Below are positions 11,584-24,315 of a stretch of DNA of 64,000 bases, in pieces. The notes beneath the pieces are model-generated. The model was not told the DNA's origin. It saw nothing but the letters and a program-made list of their open reading frames with translations, and searched no databases. This DNA is from Luzula sylvatica (taxonomy: Eukaryota > Streptophyta > Magnoliopsida > Poales > Juncaceae). The DNA lies in assembly GCA_946800325.1 (NCBI GenBank), contig OX326958.1:19862414-19926413 (forward strand), read 5' to 3'. The position numbers and the translations under genes were made by a program. How positions within the stretch are numbered: position 1 is the first letter of the stretch; each line of letters starts with the position of its first letter.

Positions 11584-12366
11584 CTACCCTAATTGTTCGA
11601 GTAGCCTCCCCAATGTATCCATAAAAATTATAAAGAGATGTGGAGAGAGGGGATCACCCTGTCTCACTCCTCTTTTGAGATCTATTGTTTTCCCTGGAAT
11701 ACCATTCAATAAAACCTTTGCTTTGCCTTGAAAAGAGATATTTGTGACACAATTGATCCAAGTGGAACCAAAGCCCCTAGCTTTGAGTGCTTGAATCATG
11801 AATGGCCATGAAATTGTATCAAAGGCTTTGTGGATATCAGCTTTGAAAAGAAGCATAGATCTTTTGTATGTGTGGGCAAGATGGGTTACCTCTCTGGCAT
11901 AAACTAGGCATTCATTGATTTCTCTGTTTTCAATGAATCCTAATTGATTTGGAAGTATTATTTGGCCGATGACAGACTTTAATATGTTAGAGAGAATCTT
12001 TAAAAAGATTTTTTGCATGTCAGTTATTAAACTGATTGTTCTGCAATCCTTTGGTAAGAGTGGGTTATCTTTTTTGGGAATTAGGGTGATGTATGATAGA
12101 GATGAGTCACATACCCTCATTAGGGTTGTGTTTTTGTATAATGCTAGTAATCTCATTCTTGAGATAAGGCCAGTATGCTTTAAAGAACTTACCATTCCAT
12201 CCATCTGGTCTGGAGATTTGTTTGATTTCCATGATTTTATCACTCTCGCTACTTCCTCAGAAGATATTGGCTCATCAAGGCTTTGTAAAATGGTTGCCTC
12301 CTTTTGAAAAATACTGGACATGTCCAGTTGTGGGATTGTTGGGTTAATTTGAGGTTCTTTTCCCAT
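11584..12366 (-). pseudogene. LINE reverse transcriptase fragment
   Basis: The 260-codon frame contains the RT blocks SYITLIPKK, KADIHKAFDTISW and RGVRQGDPLSP. It ends at a TAG directly after LLEQLG. The same frame continues beyond this stop with the catalytic YADD motif at 11524-11535 and runs to about 11420. The stop therefore lies just before the active site and disables the enzyme. Confidence 0.85.
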
Positions 12367-12539
12367 TTGGTCCCTGTAAAAAGAAAAAAAGCAGATTAGC
12401 TTTGTCTTTATGGTTTGTTACCTCTGAGCCATCATGTGGGTTGATCAATGTTGGAATCAATAGCTTGGTTTTTTGTTGGGTTGCTTGTATGTGAAAGAAA
12501 GTGATGTTTTGATCACCCTCCATGACCCATTGAAAAAAG

Positions 12540-12654
<115 letters not shown>

Positions 12655-12659
12655 TAATA

Positions 12660-12957
12660 ATATTTTAACATTGGATCAACTATATTTAATCATTTATTTT
12701 TAAAAATTAAGTTACCTTATCAAATGGAAAATAAAGAGTTTTATTTATGAAATATTAACAAAATAATATATAATATTATTAATCATACATCATATATTAA
12801 TTGTAGTTTTGAAAAAAATTTAAAACCCGTCAAATACATATGATAAATTTTCTCTTTATTTTTACATTCATGTTAGTATGGTCCATACATAACATTTTCT
12901 CTAATTTTAATAATTAAAGCAAATATGTAAGAAAATACAATGCAAAATAATACCTAA
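12660..12957 (-). repeat. Dispersed AT-rich repeat, inverted copy
   Basis: The complement of this stretch reads in the same order as 215-445, including TATTTGACGGGTTTTAAA, GAACGTTAAATAAAGAG-like and TTGTATTTTCTTACATA segments. It ends at the Helitron-like terminus at 12958. Confidence 0.6.
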
Positions 12958-13187
12958 CTAGGAGAATACTCTCGCTACGCGGCAAGTATGATAATTATAT
13001 TTTTCATTGCTATACAAATTATACATTTGTATGATAATGTTAATAATATCATTCCAAAGTTAAATCATTTGAGCTCATTTATTTATGATTATTCATATAT
13101 CTTACAATTATTTTACATTATGATGACAAAAAATCTTATTTTTAATCAAATTATGACACTTATATTAGTGTCTTTATATAATAATAT
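12958..13187 (-). mobile_element. Second Helitron-like 3' end, body interrupted by a copia element
   Basis: On the minus strand a GC-rich imperfect hairpin (GCCGCGTAGCGAGAG) precedes TATTCTC and CTAG (12958-12961) followed by T, as at Helitron 3' ends. The body runs rightwards and is cut at 13187 by the copia element; AT-rich sequence resumes at 21594. The hairpin is imperfect, so this call is weaker than the one at 9386. Confidence 0.4.
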
Positions 13188-14170
13188 TGTTGGGGAATAT
13201 CCTCGACCCCGGGCCCGCGCAGCGGAATGAAGGCCCGGTCCGATTCCCCGATTCCCGAGATCACGCCACGACTTCGAGGGTACGATGCAATTAGAAGGAC
13301 AGATTCATACCGGTGCAAAATTGATTGCACTCGAAGGGTTGATTGCTGCCTTCTATCTCCTGTCACGTTGGTGACAATCCGCGCGTCCCACACCACGCGT
13401 CTTTCACCGTTTGTTGACTTCGCCGATTCGCTTGATTTCGTCTCCGACTGAATTCACGCGTCCGAATCGATCACAACTGAAAGAGCCTCAGATGTTGCTC
13501 CTCTACGTGTATCCACCTTGAGTCGCAAGACGTCGGTCACGGATGCACCTGCCTAGACGATGCACCGGTGAACTTGCTCGATCGAATTGATTCTCTATTT
13601 CTCTCTCTTTGCACCTTTTCACTCACGAAAGATCAAATCTGAATTTGCTCCTTTTAGCGTCTTTGGCAGAATGATTACTTAGTTAAGATGAGAGAGAAAA
13701 TCCTATTTATATCTAATAGGATCAGGATTAGCCAAAATGCATGTATATCCAATATACACCCTCTCACACAGAAAACTGTATGAACCTGGTCAGTATTCTG
13801 TCCAGACGAAATTGATAAATTTCTCTGACAGAAAATCAACCAACACGAAAGTTGTAGATAAGCTTATTATCTACATGACACAATTTTGCCCAGCCCAAGT
13901 GGAGTTCGTATGCAAAAGTTATCACTGTTTTACTAACTGTATGTCATACTGTTGCACCCTTTCGGTATTTCACAGAAACGACACTTATACTTCGTTCATA
14001 TGAAATATATTTCTACATGAAGGTTATAGATAATCTAATTATCTATCTTACCCAATTTGAACCATTCAAATCGGATTTTCCTACTGAAAGTTATGGCTAC
14101 GAATGTACGGCTACATTTGTTTATCCTTGTGTACACTTTTACGGTTGATCCTGAAACTGTATTTCCTTCA
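13188..14170 (-). repeat. Copia A 3' LTR (left)
   Basis: This 983-bp LTR is bounded by TG...CA. Its minus strand carries TATAAATAG near 13703-13711, the probable core promoter, and a GC-rich patch close to the left end. It pairs with 20606-21588. Confidence 0.92.
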
Positions 14171-14181
14171 ATCTCCCACTC
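14171..14181 (-). other. Polypurine tract of copia A
   Basis: GAGTGGGAGAT on the minus strand directly abuts the 3' LTR, where plus-strand DNA synthesis would be primed. Confidence 0.8.
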
Positions 14182-15585
14182 AATTTCAGATCTACCTAAA
14201 AGGTACTCATGCATATCCAATACGCACGATTTTAGAGAATATAGCTCGCGTATCAAATACCAAGCTTTGCACATCCTATGTGCCAATTTTATGATCAAGC
14301 CCGACTTAGTACGACTCGTTGTGTGACCATGTAGGTTCGATTAACGATGGCAGTAGGTTGTTTCCAATGCCTACAAGCTCATGAGCGGGATCTAGTCACT
14401 CCATCATAGCTACCCATGTTAAACGAATAATGATTGTGATCATTGTGCCTATCTCGAATAGCGGTTACTAGTTCTCTTGTTTACGATATCCGTTAATCAA
14501 AAGGCATGGTAATAGTCATCATTATAATTTGATTAACTACACTTATTCCCCGATTCCGAGTTGATTTAACAAATTTCAATCGATATTAACCATTAATATC
14601 ATTGACTCTGGCCAGAGATTTCGTTAATCGACTCATCGAGCGGCGCCTAAGAGATATCTCTTCCTTTCGGAATAAACAATTCCTATCTTGGAGACTCACA
14701 TTGAATTCCGTGTTTCGGACAATACCCAATGATGACCCTTTTAACTCCTTGTTACGGTGAGCGTAAGATCATATCAAAGCATTGTGTTACGCACGTAACG
14801 CAATCAATGATCCCCTCAAGTTTGAAGAACCTAAAACCCCATCCGTCGCAAGTCCATCTATAATGACTAAACCATGTCATGGTCTCGCGGCTTCGGTCAT
14901 ATCCAATACATGTAACCTAACATATATCTACGTTCCCGATTCGACAAGCACCTTGTCCCATGATTAGCAAAACATAATCATCTCCTCGGCAAACGTACTA
15001 GTGTACACGTCCAGTCTATTATCCAATAATAGAAATGCTTCTCTCTTAAGCAAGCTGATCCGCGACTAGGGATGTTTAGAAATGACACTTTAAGTGTGAC
15101 GGTTTTGTTGCACATGGTCCTCAACCATGTTGACGTCCACACAAGTTCAAATCAAGGTTCATGTAATCATATTACACAACCCAGCACACCGTTTTCATAT
15201 AAGGTGAATGCATATTAATTTAAGTAAACAAAAATTTTAAAAGGGATGCATTCATATGGACTAAGTATTTTGGTGATACAACGTTTACCTATGGGTATCT
15301 CCATACCCATAACCTGCGAGGACTATCGTATTAGATAACTACACTCTACTCTCTTCTTCCTCCTCTAGGTATCTCCATACCCATAGTCATCGCATGACAG
15401 TCACGCGCGACTAGAGAGAGCGGTTTTGTAAACGGGTCCGCACGTTCCCGCTAGTGTTAATCATCATCAGGATTGGAACATTTCCAATACCTACGATCAC
15501 ATCTTTTCACAAAATTTCATGGATCAAATGAAATTTTCTGAGTATTGGCTAGAAGTGGTTGTGACCTCGGTATTTTTGGCTTGTA

Positions 15586-15786
15586 CTATTGCGTCTCACG
15601 CAATAAACAACCATAAATCCGATAACTCGCGACTACTAGAGTTTGGTCATGTATCCTTGATCCATACCACTTCCTTTTGCGATTAATAACCGCAATATAC
15701 TCGCCTCCGTAAATAGAATCATAAACTATTGGTCTTGTGGAACCTTTCCACATAACCGTGTTTTCATTTAAGCAAAACATGTACAC
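15586..15786 (-). pseudogene. Copia RNase H fragment
   Basis: The frame contains VMWKGSTRPIVYDSIYGGEYIAVIN, matching the copia RNase H segment that normally reads W+S.KQ..VA.S..EAEY+A. The frame starts and stops at the same places as those at 45370-45570 and 52565-52765 in the other copies, so the stop after LRETQ was inherited. Confidence 0.65.
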
Positions 15787-18700
15787 ACTTTATGATCGAA
15801 AGTCGTGCTACATATTTGGACGTGCTTAATCTTTGGAAACTGTTGTTGTTATAATTGTTTATAACCAACACGTCCTCCACACCATTATAGATAATTAATC
15901 CTGAATTCTTTCGCAAAGTATTCAAGGATAAACTTCACCTCTATCAATACAAATCCCGATGGGTTTAAATATACATAACCATTATGTATATATTTGTATA
16001 ACCATTATACATTCACAAGAGTTAGTCTCATGTAATCGAATTACATTCAAACTCATGTGATTCCCATGAATTTTATTGACGGTGAACTAGACGCTATATT
16101 TGTATGACAGATAGCCATATACATATCATGACAGATATAATAGATCCTAACATCAAATGTAAGGCATCATATTATTACTTTTCGCGCTGCTTGATGTCTC
16201 ACATCGAGCCGTTGCAAATTTCTGCCATTCGACATTTCGATTTAACTCCTCCAAGGAGTTTACATGTTGAAAACCATTTTCAACAATATGTCGATATATG
16301 TGCTATAACATAGAATGAGGAACTTCTTAGATCTATCCTATAGATCTTCACGCTTAATTCATAAGCGGTCTCGTCTAAATCCTTTGTCGTTACAAGAAAT
16401 ATAACGCAGCTCCCACTAACCTTCATGTGTACACAAAGTTTCCATTCGTTTCGACAATTTTATAACAGTTTATAATTTTGTCAAAACGAATATTCTAATT
16501 CCGAGAAGCTTTCTCTAATCCATCATATGGATCATTAAAGCGTGCATATCTTATCCCCGATTCTTATGAATCGACAAAACCGTAAGGTTGTGTCAAGTAC
16601 ACATCCTTTCATAAAATTTCTGTCAAGAAATCCGGTTTTGACATCCATTTTGCCACATCACATAGTCATAATACGCGACCATGGCAAGCAGAATTTCGAG
16701 AATGGGAAAGCATGGCAACAAGCGAAAACGTTTCTTCATATTCCGACTATGAATTGCATGAAACTTTTCGCAAAAAGCCTCGCTTTACATATATGCGTAT
16801 TCCTATCCATGTCGGTTCTTCATCTTGAAAAACCCACTCACATTTCACGGGTCTAACCCAGAAAGTAATAAAATCAAGTTCTGAACTTGATAATTTACAT
16901 GGATCGAATCTCAGATTTCATGACACCATGTCATGTGGAATCAACTTTTCATAGCATCCTTGTAGGATATCGAATCATCATTTGATTTCGATCTATCATC
17001 ATTAGTCTCGATAAATCCGTATTTACCGGCTTATGATATAGCCTACTTGATCTACGAAAAATTCCTTTGTGTGTTCGACTTGCGTTCATCAACTCTTGAT
17101 GAAGCCATGTCAACTTTCATCGGTACAATGTTCATTTTCAAATCACGAACTATTTCGAGATTTATTCTACTCCCACTAGCCCGCATAGAGATAAATGGCA
17201 CCAAGTTCCAAACTTGTGCGCATCTAGTCCTCCTCCAAGAAGGCATCTCTTCGAGCCACGAAAATCTCATTTTCGTCGGGACGTTAGAATTAATACCCTT
17301 TAGTTTCCTTAAGGATAAACGAACAATTTTCAGATTTGGGATTGAGTTTAATCGAAACAAATTTCGAAATATACCCACATCCTAAAATCTGTACAAGTGA
17401 CAACTTCGGAACCATTCCGATCCATATCTCATATGGCGTCTTTTGTACCAATTAGAAGGTTTATGGTTCATATCTTATATGCAACCATTCATTAGTGCCG
17501 CTGTCTCAAGGGCGTGTCCCCAAAACATTTTTGGGTCTATTGACTTATCATTTATTGAACCATGTCCAACATGCGTTCATTTCCTCTTTTCGGACACATC
17601 TCAATGTTCCGAATAAAGGCAATCGTGAAACGATTCCACAATCATAAATGATCATCAATATTCATAACTCAAATATCGCCTCTTCGATCCTATCGAAAGG
17701 TTTAGCTCAAATACTCGCCTTCTCGATCCTATCGAAAAGCTTTGATTTTCTTGCTTAGTCGATTTTGTATTTCGTTTTTGAAACTCTTTGAACCTTTCAA
17801 AAGTCTCCATTTCGGCACGCATTAAATAAATATTTTCATATCTACTTTAACCGTCAATAAACGTAACAAAATACCGATAGCCTCCTCTTGCCTCGGAACT
17901 TATCGGAACATTACATCTAAATGTAATTTCCAATAATTCGTTGAATCTTTCTCCAACCTTTGGAGAATGATGCCCTTTGTCGTCTTGCCTAATAAATAAG
18001 TATCGCATTAATCAATCGAATCTAATTCGAATGATTCTAGCAATCCATCATATGGAATCTAGATACGCGAATCTCGTTTATATGGTCAAGACGGCAATGC
18101 CAAAAGAAGCAATCAACCTCTTGATTTAATCCTCCTCGGATTTCACCATTCTTTGAGTCATTAGTTTGGACAACTCTTTGTCCGAACTCTCCGTTTTGGA
18201 AAACATTTTCCCAAAATACCCTTAGACATATATTTCTTTCGATCCTGACTTTGAATTACAAGGACATCCACGCATCTGAATGCATTGGATGCCTCGGATG
18301 CTCCAAGCATCTCCTATTCAAATTTACATCGCATCTCATGCAACTTCGGGATCGACTTATCTATCGAATGCATATGATATTCGGTCACGACGATTAAATC
18401 CCGTACCAACAACACACGAGTGTTAATCAAAGACCCATAAGGCGTCTCAAAATTAACCTACTCTTTGAGCCGCATTGAACCATTCAACGCGCTCTAGCTC
18501 TTGAAACTATTTCATGAGCGTTGTGTTTTATTTTCATATACACCCGAATTCTCAAAACAATTTTGAGAAATTTGCGTCTACACATGCCACCTCAAGGCAT
18601 GTAATATTGTTCGATTCCTTCTTAAAGTTTATCGAACCCGGCTTTCTCTAAAGCCAATGCCTCGAGCCCCGAATCTACCATGTCCGTGTCCAACACGTTC

Positions 18701-19145
18701 CTTTAAGTCTAAAGAACTATTCTTTAACTATCAAGGTTAATCATGGTAATTCCGGCCCAAAAGCCATCTATTATATCGATCTCATCGATATATATTTGGT
18801 GTTGCTTGAAAACATAATTCTAAACGGATGATGAAGATTAACTCCTAACCGTGCGTACTTAATCTATATGCTTATATGATGAATATATGAATGTGTTATT
18901 TTTATCGAATCGATAACCCTCATACCGATACGGGACTCCAAGTCCATAACACTCAAGACCCATATTTTACGATCCTCCCACAAGTTGCTTTGGCAGACGA
19001 GTGGGATCTCGCTATTTAGGTAGGATTATATCCAATCGCATCCAATGCGACTCTCGAACCTTTATAGGATTTCGGTGATGGATCGTATCCTATACAATCC
19101 CAGTGCCGTGTGTGCATCCTATCTATGCCCCGAACTTCCAATCAA

Positions 19146-19322
19146 GTCGGCTTTGGCCTCAACCCTTACTGGCTTGAACGGTTAAGTCACAACCATACTC
19201 ATCGTATCGTTCAAATAAACTACTAACAAGTCGGCTTTGGCCTTAACCCTTATCAGTCCCTATTTAGCGCTTGCCACCCCGTCGATGACTACAATAACCC
19301 ATGTCGGCTTTAGCCTTAACCC
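19146..19322 (-). repeat. Three spaced copies of a 20-bp leader motif
   Basis: GTCGGCTTTGGCCTTAACCC and close variants start at 19146, 19230 and 19303, about 73-84 bp apart, in the probable 5' leader/gag region. The related array copies have a different motif, CCCGACTATGGCCTGAAACC, at the same place (48982 and 49057). Confidence 0.7.
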
Positions 19323-19618
19323 ATGTGAGACGTAGTACCGATCATAGTGGTTGTGAATATGGAAGGCATTTCCATGACTTAAATATTATGAGGGATCATG
19401 CCATTGCATGTTTCTAAATTCGTGACATAATCATATTATATCACTATCACAAGATTTGTAAATGCATATGATTTATTTAGGGAGATTAATTATTCTAAAT
19501 AATTAATTATCTAATATGATAGAATGTTTGATGCCGATCAAATCGATATAAAGAACTCAAAATTCCGAGCTTCGTAGCCAAAGTTATCGCGAAAACAAAA
19601 ACAACATCCAGAGAAGGG

Positions 19619-19654
19619 TCCGTTATAACGGACTTCCCCATCCGTTGTAACGCA
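19619..19654. repeat. One dyad pair in the copia A leader
   Basis: TCCGTTATAACGGA (19619-19632) and TCCGTTGTAACGCA (19641-19654) have centres 22 bp apart. This is the single counterpart of the seven pairs in the array copies. Confidence 0.7.
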
Positions 19655-20590
19655 AGGGCCGTGGGGCGCGAGAAAACCTCGCCCGGGACGCGTCCGGGGC
19701 GCCAAAAACTGCCCCCCGGGCGGCAGAAAAACTGTTTTTCTGCACCCTTTCGGTATTTCATTAGAACGACACCAATACTTCGCTCAAATGAAATATATTA
19801 CAACATGAAAGTTCTAGATAATCTCATTATCTAACTAACCCAATTTGAACCATTCAAATCGGAATTTTCTACTGAAAGTTATACCAACCAGAAAACTACA
19901 GACACCTTTTCAACCAGAAAACCCAATTTGAACCATTCAAATCGGAACAAATGAAAAGGTTAGTTTATCCAATAGACACCTTTTCAACCAGAAAACTACA
20001 GACACATTTTCAGTATTCTGTTGAAACAAAAATATTAAATTGTTCCAACCGACTTTGAACGTGAACGAAAGTTCTAGATAATCTTATTATCTAACTAATC
20101 CAATTGTATTGGACTCAATTGGAGTTTCTATGCGACATATACGGACGTTTTAGTCTCTGTATGTCAAACAGTCGCACCCTTTCAGTATTTCATAACAACG
20201 ACACTGATAATTCGTTCAAATGAAAAAACTTTCTGTATCAAAGTCATAGATAATCTCATTATCTAACTACGCCAATTTGATCCAATCCATTTGGAGTTTC
20301 CCACTGAACATTATCTTAGTTTTACTCACTGTTTCGTATTCTAATTTTCTGCAGATTTTGCCGTTTCTTCCGTTTTCGCTCGTTTCTGAAACGATAAATC
20401 ATGAAACCTTTTCAAGATAATTCCTAGATACTCTCAATCAACTTTTGATCGATCTCTAGCGAATTCCACTTGTGATTTTAACGGAATTTGACTTTCTCTA
20501 TATGTAACATCATGCAAACGGGTACGAACTTTGATAACCCGTGCGTATATCTAATATACGACTATGATTCGACCCTCGAATCGATGGCGA

Positions 20591-20604
20591 TCGTTTTGAT
20601 ACCA
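20591..20604 (-). other. Degenerate primer-binding site of copia A
   Basis: The minus strand reads TGGTATCAAAACGA one base from the 5' LTR. The array copies have TGGTATCAGAGCGA at the same place, complementary to the 3' end of initiator tRNA-Met. Two changes here should weaken priming. Confidence 0.75.
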
Positions 20605-20605
20605 C

Positions 20606-21588
20606 TGTTGGGGAATATCCTCGACCCCGGGCCCGCGCAGCGGAATGAAGGCCCGGTCCGATTCCCCGATTCCCGAGATCACGCCACGACTTCGAGGGTA
20701 CGATGCAATTAGAAGGACAGATTCATACCAGTGCAAAATTGATTGCACTCGAAGGGTTGATTGATGCCTTCTATCTCCTGTCACGTTGGTGACAATCCGC
20801 GCATCCCACACCACGCGTCTTTCACCGTTTGTTGACTTCGCCGATTCGCTTGATTTCGTCTCCGACTGAATTCACGCGTCCGAATCGATCACAACTGAAA
20901 GAGCCTCAGATGTTGCTCCTCTACGTGTATCCACCTTGAGTCGCAAGACGTCGGTCACGGATGCACCTGCCTAGACGATGCACCGGTGAACTTGCTCGAT
21001 CGAATTGATTCTCTATTTCTCTCTCTTTGCACCTTTTCACTCACGAAAGATCAAATCTGAATTTGCTCCTTTTAGTGTCTTTGGCAGAATGATTACTTAG
21101 TTAAGATGAGAGAGAAAATCCTATTTATATCTAATAGGATCAGGATTAGCCAAAATGCATGTATATCCAATATACACCCTCTCACACAGAAAACTGCATG
21201 AACCTGGTCAGTATTCTGTCCAGACGAAATTGATAAATTTCTCTGACAGAAAATCAACCAACACGAAAGTTGTAGATAATCTTATTATCTACACGACCCA
21301 ATTTGGCCCAACCTAATTGGAGTTCGTATGCAAAAGTTATCACTGTTTTACTAACTGTATGTCATACTGTTGCACCCTTTCGGTATTTCACAGAAACGAC
21401 ACTTATACTTCGTTCATATGAAATATATTTCTACATGAAGGTTATAGATAATCTAATTATCTATCTTACCCAATTTGAACCATTCAAATCGGATTTTCCT
21501 ACTGAAAGTTATGGCTACGAATGTACGACTACATTCGTTTATCCTTGTGTACACTTTTACGGTTTATCCTGAAACTGTATTTCCTTCA
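20606..21588 (-). repeat. Copia A 5' LTR (right)
   Basis: This 983-bp LTR is the same length as the left one, differs at about 14 sites by eye and is followed by the target duplication AATAT. Confidence 0.92.
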
Positions 21589-21593
21589 AATAT

Positions 21594-23605
21594 ATGAGAA
21601 GCAATACAAGTTTACGAAACATAACATAAAATATTATATCATTGTTCAAAACATTTCATACAAGATCAATATAAAAATAATGGATCATACCACCATATTT
21701 AGTAACACATCACTAATTATATAATACGGATATTTTTTTATTGATTCAAAATGTAATGGAAAATATAAATAATATCAATCGTAGTAGTGGAAGTAATTTA
21801 ATAAATAATATCAAAATTTAATTTGGAATAAAAATAAATACAAATTATTTTATATCATATGATTATTTTAATTTACATTTTTTAGAATAACAATATTATT
21901 TGATAGGTGTTTCTAAGTTTAATACGTTATTTAGATGGATACACTATTTTTTTTTAATTCTATTAGTTTTTAAATTTTTGAATATCAAAATTTTCTTGGT
22001 TAAAAACATAAATATAATCTATTTAGTATTATATGGGATTCTTATACTTATAATTTAAATGAATAATAATACTAATAATTCAATTATGTAAATAAAATAT
22101 TTAAAAAATATATTATGTAAAAATGCATTTTTTTGCATTGTATTTTCTTACATAATATCTTTACAAATTCAAATTATGTAAAACAGTATGTACAAACTAT
22201 GTTAATATGGAAGTCAAAATAAATAGTAAATTAAATGAATATATTTGATGAATTTTTAAAATTAAATTTTTAAAAACAATACTAATATTTGTTGTATGTT
22301 TTATAATATTACATATTGAGTTATTAATATTTCATATATAAATTTTTCATCTTCCATTGCATTCATATTTGATCATGTAATCTTATGTGAAATATTAGAC
22401 AATTGAATTGACTTAGTCTAATGTGAACTATTTAGCAAATTGTAATAGTCCACATCATTAGTGTAAAATGATGTGGATTTCTACGTATGTTTGAAACATG
22501 GTATAAAATAATAGTACATAAATGACTACATAAAATATGATCTTCAAAAAATCTAATTGAAAATTATTGATTGAGATCAAACCACATCACTACATCTAAT
22601 GGTTCAAATTAATACTTACAAATGGTCATACAAAAGACATGACTTAAATGATCAAATATAATATTAATGTATATGATGAATCCACATCACAAAATCTAAT
22701 TGTCAATAATCATGAATAACCATGATGTGGATTCATGAGGATGCTAAAAAAATGTGCAAAATAAGGGGTGGGTGAATTACATAATTATATTTTAAGTATT
22801 ATTATGATTATTATTGTTATTATTACTATTTTAGCTCAATATCTTATTTTGTTTTTGTTTTTTAAAACAACTTTAAAATTAAAATTTACAAAAATTAATA
22901 GAAATGAATTTTTTTTACCTATCAACATAAAATAATTTTTCAAACTTAGAAACTATATCGAATATTATTGTCATCTTCAAAATGAAAATTTCAAAATATC
23001 ATATGAAATTTCTTATTTCTTATTTACGTTTTAATATTGATTTTATTATTTTTTTAAATAATTTTAATTGTTTTCGGATAAATATAACTTTAATTAGTAT
23101 TGTATATATGTTGTGAGTACATAGGTCATATGGTTTGCTGTTACTATATTTGGTATTGCATGAAAAAATGTTTTAAATTGAACAATTTAACTTAGTATAA
23201 ATATTTTTTGTATATCGGCTATTTGTTTTAATAATTATATTTAGAGTACTATTATCATTATTAACTATAATTTTAAGAATCATGTATAACACTAAAATCG
23301 TTTGCTTTAATTGTTTTTTTTTAAAAAATAACTTTGATATTACAATTTACAAAAATTAATAGAGATAAAAAATAATAATTTATTTATCAAAATAAAAATA
23401 AATTTTCAAACTTAGAAACATACATAGAACACTATTGTTATATTCAAATTGGAAATTTAAAAATAGCACATGTAATAAAATATTTTTTATTTATATTTTA
23501 ATATGAATATTATCATTTTTGATATTTTTAATTCTTTTTTGGATAATTATTTTGATTAGTATTTTGTATTAATGGTATGATATGAGTACGTAGCTCATAT
23601 AATTC
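21594..23605. other. AT-rich DNA without genes
   Basis: No coding region is supported. It contains a further copy of the dispersed AT-rich repeat at about 22105-22345 and several partial internal repeats of AT-rich sequence, for example around 22900 and 23380. Confidence 0.5.
22105..22345 (+). repeat. Dispersed AT-rich repeat, copy 3
   Basis: TTGCATTGTATTTTCTTACA followed by a TTATGTAAAACAGTATGTAC-like stretch parallels 215-445, with many substitutions. Confidence 0.5.
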
Positions 23606-23619
23606 TTTGTTTTGTTTTT

Positions 23620-23833
23620 TTTTTTTGAGTAAATTCGGAGAGGGCTCAATGTCCCCCTTCCAAACACAATCTCCTTTATTTTTATTTTTTTTTATTACAA
23701 ATCCGTAGGCCACACATTCTATTCACTCATTTAACATTTAATCTATAATCCAGTGTCCCCGCCGGGAATCGAACCTCACACCTCTCGCTCCCTAGTCAAG
23801 AGGTGTGACCAACTAGGCTAACTCTAGTTGGCC
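23620..23833 (-). mobile_element. tRNA-derived SINE with 14-bp target duplication
   Basis: The minus strand starts with a tRNA-like head. An A-box-like TAGCCTAGTTGGT and a B box GGTTCGATTCC sit at the usual spacing for RNA polymerase III transcription, followed by a short body and an A-rich tail (read as T-rich at the left end). TTTGTTTTGTTTTT occurs on both sides (23606-23619 and 23834-23847) as a 14-bp target duplication. It encodes no protein and depends on LINE machinery. Confidence 0.85.
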
Positions 23834-23847
23834 TTTGTTTTGTTTTT

Positions 23848-24315
23848 ATATTTTATATTTCTTAACATAATGCTATAAATCGAGCAATTTAGCCTTGTAT
23901 AAACATTTTCACATTCTGTGTTTATTGTATTAGTAATTTACTTATCATATAATTAATGTTCATATAATATCGTGTGCGGATTATTTTATATATTAAATGA
24001 TCACAAATTATCCAAAAATATCATTATAGGCAATACCGAGCTACTATTAATTTTGCTGGAGTTTGTGCTAGACAGGTACACACGATGCACAAGTACATGA
24101 TTCAGAAAATCAAGAAAATAATCAAGAAATACAAAACATGAAGAAACGGAGCAATGGATAATATAGAAGATTTAGAGAAATTAAGGGAAGATATGAATAC
24201 ATGAAGAAATGGAGCAATATGGATCATAGATTATTTAGATGATTTGGAGGAATTGATCAGAGATGTTGAGATGTGAAGAATTAAAGAAATTAAGATATGA
24301 AAAATATATGAAGAT
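23848..24315. other. Intergenic DNA before the Athila element
   Basis: No gene is seen. From about 24060 the sequence turns purine-rich with loosely repeated GAAGA/GGAG(C/A)AAT words and continues in like style after the Athila element (34156-34230), as expected for one block split by the insertion. Confidence 0.4.

Larger units (their letters stand above)
10045..12539 (-). mobile_element. LINE (L1-type) non-LTR retrotransposon remnant
   Basis: Reading right to left, it holds the end of the endonuclease-RT linker (FFQWVMEGDQN near 12500-12539), a reverse transcriptase, the LINE C-terminal region (IRREFLLKG..., about 11161-10901) and a zf-RVT zinc-binding domain (about 10467-10060). This is the usual order of plant L1 ORF2. 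The endonuclease domain is missing, and the element starts at an (AT)n tract, consistent with 5' truncation. Stops and frameshifts separate the parts, so it is dead. No clear poly-A tail or target duplication was found. Confidence 0.85.
13188..21588 (-). mobile_element. Complete Ty1/copia LTR retrotransposon, coding-dead (copia family A)
   Basis: Two 983-bp LTRs (13188-14170 and 20606-21588) start TGTTGGGG and end CA. They are flanked by the 5-bp target duplication AATAT (13183-13187 and 21589-21593). A primer-binding site at the right and a purine tract at the left place it on the minus strand. Inside, only scraps of pol can be read, such as an RNase H piece at 15586-15786, arranged as in copia (gag-integrase-RT-RNase H from right to left). 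The two LTRs differ at about 14 sites by eye, so it is the oldest of the copia copies here. It is closely related to the tandem array at 42943-58341. Confidence 0.92.

Noticed and set aside
17047..17385. 112-codon plus-strand frame repeated in all copia copies (also 46828-47181 and 54024-54377)
   Set aside because: It is antisense to the element in the Pol region. Conservation reflects copy identity rather than coding.
23745..23833. A tRNA gene on the minus strand
   Set aside because: A and B boxes are present, but the cloverleaf is incomplete and the unit has a SINE body, tail and target duplication.
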